A DNA stretch of 5,417 nt from Alphaproteobacteria bacterium. Its GTDB lineage: Bacteria > Pseudomonadota > Alphaproteobacteria > RF32 > CAG-239. The notes beneath the pieces were generated by a model that saw only the letters and a program-made list of their open reading frames with translations, made no database searches and was not told where the DNA came from. Positions 1-3,789 of the stretch are shown here, piece after piece (position 1 is the stretch's first letter; each line of letters begins with the position of its first letter). The DNA lies in assembly GCA_017645485.1 (NCBI GenBank), contig JAGCOI010000019.1, positions 1-5,417 of the forward strand. Direction: 5' to 3'. A program made the translations under genes and the position numbers.

Positions 1-15
1 CGACAGTATCATATT

Positions 16-56
16 GTCATTGCGAGGCGACTGTGTCGCCGCGGCAATCTCTCAAG
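16..56. repeat. Dispersed palindromic repeat, copy 1
   Basis: The unit begins with GTCATTGCGAGG (16-27) and ends with CAATCTCTCAAG (45-56). It can fold into a hairpin: ATTGC (19-23) pairs with GCAAT (44-48), and inside it GGCGAC (26-31) pairs perfectly with GTCGCC (35-40) around a TGT loop. The head and tail match a repeat style I recall from intergenic DNA of many bacteria, including alphaproteobacteria. No open reading frame with a ribosome-binding site covers it, so I treat it as a non-coding repeat. Confidence 0.75.
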
Positions 57-64
57 TGCCCGAC

Positions 65-115
65 GCAACGCATCGCGTTGCTAGACCGACTATATCGACG
101 CGGCAATCCCCCAAG
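65..115. repeat. Dispersed palindromic repeat, copy 2 (diverged)
   Basis: The tail CAATCCCCCAAG (104-115) matches the tails of the neighbouring copies, but the head is not GTCATTGCGAGG. TTGC at 78-81 can still pair with GCAA at 103-106. In front lies a separate perfect 7-bp hairpin, GCAACGC (65-71) with GCGTTGC (75-81) around ATC. The copy looks decayed or recombined with another small palindrome. The three tails are spaced 59 and 49 bases apart. Confidence 0.55.
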
Positions 116-124
116 ATTCCGAGT

Positions 125-164
125 GTCATTGCGAGGAGCGACAGCGACGTGGCAATCTCCTAAG
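125..164. repeat. Dispersed palindromic repeat, copy 3
   Basis: This copy has the same head, GTCATTGCGAGG (125-136), and tail, CAATCTCCTAAG (153-164), as copy 1. The outer stem is ATTGC (128-132) with GCAAT (152-156). The inner part differs from copy 1, having AGCGACAGCGACG instead of the tight GGCGAC/GTCGCC stem. This is as expected for a family that conserves its ends more than its centre. The rest of 1-200 contains nothing else I can support. Confidence 0.75.
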
Positions 165-207
165 GCGCCCTGCCTCCTCCCCCCGTCATCCCATGGCACA
201 TAAAAAC

Positions 208-240
208 AAAAAAAACCTGCGCCACGGCACAGGTTTTTTT
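208..240 (-). terminator. Rho-independent terminator of the outer-membrane protein gene
   Basis: A run of As plus CCTG (208-219) pairs with CAGG plus seven Ts (230-240), giving an 11-bp stem over a short inner part that can add G-C pairs. Read on the minus strand it ends in an uninterrupted T-run and sits 23 bases after the stop of the barrel gene at 263. Because A and T tracts flank both sides, it could also stop plus-strand transcription coming from the repeats. Confidence 0.85.
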
Positions 241-262
241 AAATACTATCGGTACTAACCGA

Positions 263-847
263 TTAGAAAGCGTAGCGAACGCCGACAGAGACTGTATCAA
301 AACCTCTGATACCTGTCTTTTCACCATGATCTTTCATATTGCGGAAAGCAATGTGACGATACATAGCTCTTACGCCCCAGTTGTCAGTAATATTATACTG
401 AACACCGGCACCTAAACGCCAACCCCATGCATGAAGTGAACCATGGTCAGCAAACCATGCGCCTTTCGGGCCCAACTTTTGTTCAATTCTGTAACGACCG
501 ATACCGGCTGTACCCAAAACTTCCCATTCGCCATAGCAGCCTAAAGGCAAAATGCCGAACAAATCGGCACCGTATGCGCCATATTCTGTATGAGATTTAG
601 CATATGCATCATATCTCTTTGTAGCATGTTTTGAAAGTTCACCGAAAACTTCAACAGCAGCATAAGGCGAAACTTTTGAACCGGCAACGATTGAACCGGA
701 ATGATATTTACCGGGCGTACCCATATCATCTGCAAAGTTATTAAAGTTCAAATTATAATCAGCACCAACATAAGGTGTCAATTCCAAAGCTTGGGCATTA
801 ACAGCAAAAAGGCTTGCAACGCCAGCGAGTAATAAAGTCTTTTTCAT
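263..847 (-). CDS. Opacity-type outer-membrane beta-barrel protein
   Basis: Predicted 194-residue exported protein of the small (about eight-stranded) outer-membrane barrel superfamily (OmpA-like barrel/opacity). Residues 1-20 form a classical Sec signal: MKK, a hydrophobic core, then a cleavage site after AQA, with mature LELTPYVGADYN. The body alternates aromatic and small residues, as in strands such as GWRLGAGVQYNI (142-153) and WGVRAMYRHIAF (157-168). The chain ends VSVGVRYAF, with the terminal Phe used for BAM recognition. One Cys is present (C104). I chose the ATG at 847 because AAAGGA stands nine bases before it and the signal peptide starts there. The upstream ATG at 874 would add nine residues without a ribosome-binding site. 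It is single-gene, with its own terminator. Its exact role (structural, adhesion, porin) cannot be read from the sequence. Confidence 0.85.
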   Translation of the reverse strand: MKKTLLLAGVASLFAVNAQALELTPYVGADYNLNFNNFADDMGTPGKYHSGSIVAGSKVSPYAAVEVFGELSKHATKRYDAYAKSHTEYGAYGADLFGILPLGCYGEWEVLGTAGIGRYRIEQKLGPKGAWFADHGSLHAWGWRLGAGVQYNITDNWGVRAMYRHIAFRNMKDHGEKTGIRGFDTVSVGVRYAF

Positions 848-885
848 AAAATTACATCCTTTATAAAGTTTCATAAAATTTATGT

Positions 886-906
886 ATATCGCTACCTAAA
901 CGATAT
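886..906 (-). promoter_or_regulatory. 5' stem-loop of the barrel-gene leader
   Basis: ATATCG (886-891) and CGATAT (901-906) form a perfect 6-bp stem with a nine-base loop. If the promoter at 914-942 is correct, transcription starts near 906-907, so this hairpin would sit at the very 5' end of the mRNA. That is the position of stabilising stem-loops in ompA-type leaders. A protein-binding dyad is the alternative. Confidence 0.4.
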
Positions 907-913
907 GCTATAG

Positions 914-942
914 ACTTTAGTTCAATTTTTTTCATATTGCAA
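914..942 (-). promoter_or_regulatory. Candidate sigma-70 promoter for the barrel gene
   Basis: On the minus strand TTGCAA (937-942) is followed after 17 bases by TAAAGT (914-919). Each matches four of six consensus positions. The spacing is ideal and the place is right, about 70 bases before the start codon. TATAGC a little downstream is a weaker alternative -10. Confidence 0.35.
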
Positions 943-982
943 GCATTTTTTCTTACCCCCTCAAACACAAATAAAACAACGT

Positions 983-1008
983 AAAATCAACAAGTTTTAC
1001 TTGATTTT
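983..1008. promoter_or_regulatory. AAAATCAA/TTGATTTT inverted repeat over the -35 box
   Basis: AAAATCAA (983-990) and TTGATTTT (1001-1008) are perfect 8-bp arms separated by ten bases. The right arm contains the -35 box of the promoter for the gene at 1057. This is the geometry of a repressor operator, but A+T richness makes chance similarity possible. Confidence 0.3.
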
Positions 1009-1029
1009 TTCTCATCAGGCTTTTAAAAT
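1001..1029 (+). promoter_or_regulatory. Sigma-70-type promoter for the gene at 1057
   Basis: TTGATT (1001-1006), a 17-base spacer and TAAAAT (1024-1029) make a good housekeeping promoter. The predicted start is near 1036, leaving a leader of about 20 bases that contains the GGAG ribosome-binding site at 1047-1050. Confidence 0.6.
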
Positions 1030-1056
1030 GAATATATAAAGATAACGGAGTTTCAC

Positions 1057-1374
1057 ATGTTTAAGACCATAAATTCTTTTTTAAAGATGATTTCCAAAGC
1101 CTCAAAAACGGAAATTGGCTTTAAGAAAAACTATCGCCATGTTCACAAAGGGGATAACACCCCCTCATATCTGTTGATTGCGCATGATTTACAAAGCCCG
1201 CACACGCAGGTTTTTGAAGCAGCCGTTTATTATCTTGCCGTCATTGCCTCTTTAAAAAAGAACTATAAAGATGAAATTGTCGACATCTTAAATGATGCAC
1301 TCAAAGCAAATAAAAACCGGCCCGAGCGCACGGCATATATTGAAAATATGTTAAAAGATAAAAAGCTTATCTAA
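1057..1374 (+). CDS. Small protein of unknown function (105 aa)
   Basis: I do not recognise this protein. It is 105 residues, Lys-rich and without Cys, and it has no signal peptide. The only strongly hydrophobic stretch, AAVYYLAVIASL (55-66), lies inside a probable helix rather than looking like a clear membrane segment. The N-terminal third is basic (KTEIGFKKNYRHVHK, 17-31). The C-terminal half reads as charged helices (KKNYKDEIVDILNDALKANKN, 67-87). The start is well supported: GGAG at 1047-1050 is six bases before ATG, and a good promoter lies just upstream. The gene is monocistronic and converges on trmB, the two stop codons overlapping by three bases. Codon use looks like that of its neighbours. 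It is probably a real cytoplasmic lineage-specific protein. Confidence 0.75.
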   Translation: MFKTINSFLKMISKASKTEIGFKKNYRHVHKGDNTPSYLLIAHDLQSPHTQVFEAAVYYLAVIASLKKNYKDEIVDILNDALKANKNRPERTAYIENMLKDKKLI

Positions 1375-2096
1375 ATTCTTTTATATTCAAAAAATACAGG
1401 CTTTCTGCCTTCTCTTACGGCTTTTCTTTGATATTTTGTTTCCACCCAATCTTGAGGCGGTCTGTCAAAATCGGCAATTTTTTGAGCCGTCCAAATAAAA
1501 TCTTTACAATCGTGCATTGTGTGCAAAACGTGTTTTTTATAAACTTTGTGGTCGGTTGCAATTTGCAAAATGCCGCCTTTTTTTAAAATACGCGCCATTT
1601 CTTTTAAGTTGTCGGGATTAACAAAACGCCTCTCCGCATGGCGATTTTTCGGCCACGGATCAGGAAAAAGCAAATAAATTTTATCAATAAACGAATCGGG
1701 AATGTGTGGGAACAAAAGCCGAGCATCTTCGGGAAAAATACGAACGTTGTCTGCTCTTTTTGAAGCAATGGTTGGATTTTCAATTTCATGCTGAGCATCT
1801 TTAATGCCCGTTAAAAGCGTCAGCAAATTGGCAATACCGTTTTGAAAAACTTCCACACCGATAAAGCCGGTGTTTTGTTTTTTTGCGGAAAGTTCGGCCA
1901 AATGTCCGCCGTCACCGAACCCGATTTCAAGATGAACTTCATCGGGAATAATGCCGAAAAGCGTATTTCTATCAAACACCGTTTGCGCGCTTAAAGAGAT
2001 TTTTTGCAAAAAGTTTTCAAGCAAAAAAGTTTTGGCTTTGCGGATGGTGCGCCCTTTACGGCGACCGAAAAATTTAACAGCGGATATATCAGGCAT
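1371..2096 (-). CDS. trmB: tRNA (guanine-N7-)-methyltransferase TrmB
   Basis: SAM-dependent enzyme that methylates N7 of G46 in the variable loop of many tRNAs, in the cytoplasm. The 241 residues show the family order: a basic N-terminus (FFGRRKGRTIRKAK, 9-22), SAM motif I EIGFGDG (57-63), the acidic GVEV (80-83), EDAR (123-126), the diagnostic FPDPWPKNRH (144-153), TDH (181-183) and the C-terminal ETKYQRKA (219-226), which holds SAM and the target base. All expected motifs are intact. The reading frame stays open upstream to 2156, but the ATG at 2096 has CGGAG seven bases before it and begins where other TrmB proteins begin. The SLOG-family gene lies 76 bases upstream on the same strand. A separate promoter is visible in the gap, so trmB need not depend on that gene. 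Confidence 0.96.
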   Translation of the reverse strand: MPDISAVKFFGRRKGRTIRKAKTFLLENFLQKISLSAQTVFDRNTLFGIIPDEVHLEIGFGDGGHLAELSAKKQNTGFIGVEVFQNGIANLLTLLTGIKDAQHEIENPTIASKRADNVRIFPEDARLLFPHIPDSFIDKIYLLFPDPWPKNRHAERRFVNPDNLKEMARILKKGGILQIATDHKVYKKHVLHTMHDCKDFIWTAQKIADFDRPPQDWVETKYQRKAVREGRKPVFFEYKRI

Positions 2097-2127
2097 AAAA
2101 AAACTCCGAGATGTTTTAACAGATGAA

Positions 2128-2156
2128 CCTATAATGTAAAACAACCTCAAAATCAA
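2128..2156 (-). promoter_or_regulatory. Candidate trmB promoter
   Basis: On the minus strand TTGATT (2151-2156), 17 bases, then TATAGG (2128-2133) lie in the gap between the SLOG-family gene and trmB. A start near 2121 would give a leader of about 25 bases with the CGGAG site. Each box matches four or five of six consensus positions. Confidence 0.45.
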
Positions 2157-2172
2157 GCATTATGATTCAGAT

Positions 2173-2652
2173 TCATTGCACATTTTCTTTTTTATTTGCA
2201 ATATTGATGACGACTTTGCCGTTTTTAATCGCCTGTTGAACGGCCTTATAAGCCCCACCCAATCGGCGGTTGATGTAACAAACAATATAGTCCGCTTTGT
2301 CGGCAATATATTTGTTTCGGCGCTCAATCGCAAATTTTGGCGATCCGTTTGCCGCCTCATCGGGATAATCAATCTCGTAGCGTTCTTCAAGGCTTTTCAG
2401 TTTCAGTTTTGAAAATTTGCTCGGCGGATAAGCGCATATATAGCAAATATAAATTTGATTTTTAAATTGTTTTTGAATACGCGAAGCAACCATTCTTGAC
2501 AGCCAATCAAAATTGCCTTGATCGCATACCCAAAATTCATTAACACCTTCGTTGACCAAAGCATACATAACACCCTCAAGCATTTCTTCAACCTGTTGTG
2601 TTGCCGGTGTGTCGCGGTGGCCGAAAAAAGCACAAATTTTATTCAAAGTCAA
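2173..2652 (-). CDS. SLOG/YpsA-like (DUF1273-type) nucleotide-binding-fold protein
   Basis: Predicted 159-residue cytoplasmic protein with a Rossmann-like SLOG fold, a group known or suspected to bind nucleotide-derived ligands. Seen here: the opening strand CAFFGHRD (7-14) with the family GHR motif; a helix with conserved Gly (GVMYALVNEGVNEF, 27-40); DQGNFDW (44-50), matching the family G-x-FD turn; PKFAIERRNKYIADKADYIVCY (105-126), matching the R-N...D-x-(D/A)-D-xx-(I/V) pattern; and LGGAYKAVQQAIKNGKVVINI (131-151), the closing GG...A...GK-xx-N segment. No second domain or membrane segment is present. The start is TTG at 2652 (GGA only a few bases before) or the second TTG at 2646 with better spacing; no ATG lies near the motif. 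It follows a long structured leader. The exact ligand and role are unknown; the family call is firm, the function is not. Confidence 0.85.
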   Translation of the reverse strand: MTLNKICAFFGHRDTPATQQVEEMLEGVMYALVNEGVNEFWVCDQGNFDWLSRMVASRIQKQFKNQIYICYICAYPPSKFSKLKLKSLEERYEIDYPDEAANGSPKFAIERRNKYIADKADYIVCYINRRLGGAYKAVQQAIKNGKVVINIANKKENVQ

Positions 2653-2657
2653 ATTCC

Positions 2658-2872
2658 ATTCAGCCCAAGCCGAATGCTTTTTAAAAAAGCGGTGGATGTT
2701 GCTAGCTACGAATTACATGAAAAGTAGCCCGCTTATTCGAGCAAGGCCTTATTTTGCGGCATCCACCATAAAGGCAAATGCCCATTGCATAAACTTTTTC
2801 AATAAATCAAAAGTTTATCACCCATGTAATTCAGAGCTAGCATACCCTCGTCGGAATTTGGGCTATCCCGAC
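2658..2872 (-). ncRNA. Structured RNA: long leader of the SLOG-family gene or a stand-alone sRNA
   Basis: Minus-strand RNA from the TATAAT promoter to the SLOG start can fold into nested helices. P0: AGCCCAA (2864-2858) with TTGGGCT (2668-2662), plus CCGA (2854-2851) with TCGG (2673-2670). P1: 2841-2823 with 2719-2701, 19 positions with 17 Watson-Crick pairs, one G-U and one mismatch. P2: ATAAACTTTT (2818-2809) with AAAAGTTTAT (2798-2789), 10 bp. P3: a small GGC/GCC hairpin near 2773-2782. P4: CTTGCT (2745-2740) with AGCGGG (2733-2728), including two G-U. Alternatives are a 5' hairpin GTCGG/CCGAC (2872-2868/2854-2850) and a hairpin at 2675-2658 next to the ribosome-binding site. The G-U pairs become A-C mismatches on the plus strand, so the minus-strand RNA is the likely product. 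I recognise no Rfam-type consensus. A miniature transposon is the main alternative. Confidence 0.6.
2683..2767 (-). terminator. Candidate attenuator-type terminator inside the structured leader
   Basis: On the minus strand GGTGGATG (2767-2760) is perfectly complementary to CATCCACC (2698-2691), which is followed by GC and six Ts (2688-2683). The loop between the arms is long (61 bases) but contains its own hairpin. One arm lies inside the P1 helix of the leader and the other outside it, so this stem and P1 cannot both form except as a pseudoknot. Could be an attenuator, or the natural 3' end of a small RNA about 190 bases long. Confidence 0.35.
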
Positions 2873-2878
2873 AGATTG

Positions 2879-2906
2879 ATTATACATATTAAAAATTAAA
2901 AAACAA
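2879..2906 (-). promoter_or_regulatory. Promoter for the structured RNA and SLOG-family gene
   Basis: The minus strand carries a perfect TATAAT at 2879-2884, with TTGTTT at 2901-2906 after a 16-base spacer. The -35 box is weak (TTG only). The predicted start, around 2872, coincides with the first base of the structured region, which supports both calls. Confidence 0.55.
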
Positions 2907-2957
2907 CCCTATTCTTACACTGCTTAAAAACATCAAAAAAATATCCTAAAAGTTTAT

Positions 2958-2984
2958 CTTCAAAAACCGTTTTCAAAGCATATC
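2958..2984 (+). promoter_or_regulatory. Candidate heat-shock (RpoH-type) promoter of the hsp20 operon
   Basis: CTTCAA (2958-2963) resembles the CTTGAA -35 box of RpoH promoters. CATATC (2979-2984), 15 bases later, is a partial match to the CCCATNT -10 box. A start near 2991 would put the palindrome at 2992-3006 at the 5' end of the mRNA. No convincing sigma-70 promoter is seen between 2885 and 3054 on this strand. The match is weak. Confidence 0.25.
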
Positions 2985-2991
2985 TCAAAAG

Positions 2992-3006
2992 GGCAATTTA
3001 ATTGCC
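2992..3006 (+). promoter_or_regulatory. Perfect 15-base palindrome in the hsp20 leader
   Basis: GGCAATTTAATTGCC has 7-base arms around one central T. As RNA it would form at least a 6-bp hairpin with a three-base loop. As DNA it could be an operator. It lies 48 bases before the first start codon of the operon. Confidence 0.5.
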
Positions 3007-3021
3007 GATACAACGGATACA

Positions 3022-3049
3022 TCTTTTAACATTTTATTTTATAAGGAGA
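3022..3049 (+). promoter_or_regulatory. Possible fourU-type RNA thermometer over the Shine-Dalgarno
   Basis: TCTTTT (3022-3027) can pair with AGGAGA (3044-3049) through six consecutive pairs, two of them G-U. This would hide the ribosome-binding site of the small gene at 3055, whose AAGGAG is six bases before ATG. Small heat-shock operons are the classic place for such elements. The stem is short with a 16-base loop, and the surrounding U-rich leader offers alternative pairings, so this is a suggestion only. Confidence 0.35.
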
Positions 3050-3054
3050 AAAAA

Positions 3055-3291
3055 ATGGGTATTTTCAGTTCTCATCACACAACAAACACAAACATGAACG
3101 CATCTGATAACTATCATCTCAAAGAGGATGAAACAAATGATAAGACATCTTCGACAACTCATAACAATCCGTCTTCAACCGCTCATTCAGGCGCTTCTGC
3201 TCAAAAAACAGCTTGCGGTTGCGGCTGCGGCCATAAGGCAAAACCGATTGAGGAAGATGTGTATGAAGTCACGGAAGAATGGGATTATTAA
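3055..3291 (+). CDS. Small protein with a Cys/His motif, first gene of the hsp20 operon
   Basis: This is a 78-residue protein I do not recognise. Residues 1-53 are polar and low-complexity, rich in Ser, Thr, Asn and His, and probably disordered. A compact ACGCGCGHKAKP (53-64) follows, with Cys at 54, 56 and 58 and His at 60, a plausible metal or redox site. The tail is acidic and aromatic (EEDVYEVTEEWDY, 66-78). No signal peptide or membrane segment is visible. Translation is well supported by AAGGAG (3043-3048) six bases before ATG. The stop is 16 bases before the hsp20 start, so the two are almost certainly cotranscribed. The spaced Cys-Gly repeats resemble metal-binding tails, but nothing in the sequence proves a function. 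It could assist Hsp20 or sense metal or oxidative stress; both are inference. Confidence 0.7.
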   Translation: MGIFSSHHTTNTNMNASDNYHLKEDETNDKTSSTTHNNPSSTAHSGASAQKTACGCGCGHKAKPIEEDVYEVTEEWDY

Positions 3292-3307
3292 AGAGGGAGA
3301 CCCGTGC

Positions 3308-3784
3308 ATGCATCAAACACTTGAAAAATCAGAAGGTCAAAAGCTGCCTTCTCCCGAACCGCATCAAACACATGATTTACGCAGTTTATGGAATTATTTT
3401 TTTGATTTCGGCGGCGAAGCCGTCGATCGCCTTCAACCCAAAATTGATGTAACCGATGAAAAAGACGCGGTTATGGTTACGGCTGAAATTCCGGGCATCA
3501 AGGAAGAAAATCTCGACCTTAAAATTTCCGATGACGGCTATTTAACCATATCGGGCGAAAAAGAACACGCCAAAGAAACATCTTCCAAAAATTGTTATTT
3601 TTCCGAAATTTCTTACGGCATGTTCAAACGCACGATACCGCTTCCGTTTGATTTAGATTATAAAATGGCGGATGCCGATTACGACAACGGTGTTTTAAAC
3701 ATTCGCATTCCGAAATCAAAAGAAGAAAAACAAAAATATAAAAAAATCAGTGTTAAGAAAAAAACAACGGCACAACAAAATTGA
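3308..3784 (+). CDS. hsp20: Hsp20/alpha-crystallin family small heat-shock protein
   Basis: ATP-independent holdase chaperone that binds unfolding proteins as large oligomers in the cytoplasm. Of 158 residues, 1-42 are the variable N-terminal arm (with LWNYFFDF, 27-34, as hydrophobic contacts). The alpha-crystallin domain spans about 43-136: PKIDVTDEKDAVMVTAEIPGI (44-64, in two overlapping strands), GYLTISGEK (77-85), SYGMFKRTIPLP (102-113) and the hallmark NGVLNIRIPK (127-136). The C-terminal I-x-V/I motif is present as ISV (147-149), followed by a Lys-rich tail. Length is typical. The frame is open upstream to 3128 inside the preceding gene, but ATG 3308 has AGGGAG eight bases before it and gives the normal family length. 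It is second gene of a two-gene operon and ends five bases from the convergent truA stop, with no terminator between. Confidence 0.96.
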   Translation: MHQTLEKSEGQKLPSPEPHQTHDLRSLWNYFFDFGGEAVDRLQPKIDVTDEKDAVMVTAEIPGIKEENLDLKISDDGYLTISGEKEHAKETSSKNCYFSEISYGMFKRTIPLPFDLDYKMADADYDNGVLNIRIPKSKEEKQKYKKISVKKKTTAQQN

Positions 3785-3789
3785 AAAAC

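Noticed and set aside
17..199. Open frame of 60 codons on the minus strand
   Set aside because: It consists of the palindromic repeats, has no ribosome-binding site and an Arg/Gly/Asp-rich composition unlike the other proteins.
1..200. CRISPR array
   Set aside because: The repeats are only partly identical, unevenly spaced and palindromic over their whole length, with no unique spacers of constant size.
848..874. Nine-residue N-terminal extension of the barrel protein
   Set aside because: It lacks a ribosome-binding site and would place residues in front of a complete signal peptide; AAAGGA supports the ATG at 847.
2097..2156. Longer TrmB start at 2156
   Set aside because: The extra 20 residues are not family-like and overlap the predicted promoter; CGGAG precedes the ATG at 2096.
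2758..2767. GGTGGATGCC on the minus strand, as in the 5' part of 23S rRNA
   Set aside because: Only ten bases match and the flanks do not continue the rRNA sequence.
2683..2872. Permuted (two-piece) tmRNA of the alphaproteobacterial type
   Set aside because: No T-arm of the GGTTCGANNCC type, no CCA end and no tag frame like ANDN...LAA is present; the short frame ending DAAK-stop near 2745-2787 is probably coincidence.
2651..2872. Miniature inverted-repeat transposon
   Set aside because: No target-site duplication is seen at the ends and the G-U pairs favour an RNA; not fully excluded without a genome-wide copy count.
2552..2899. 115-codon plus-strand open frame over the structured region
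   Set aside because: It lies antisense to the SLOG gene and its leader, has no ribosome-binding site and no recognisable protein motif.
3128..3307. 60-residue N-terminal extension of Hsp20
   Set aside because: It reads the preceding gene out of frame; ATG 3308 has a good ribosome-binding site and gives normal family length.
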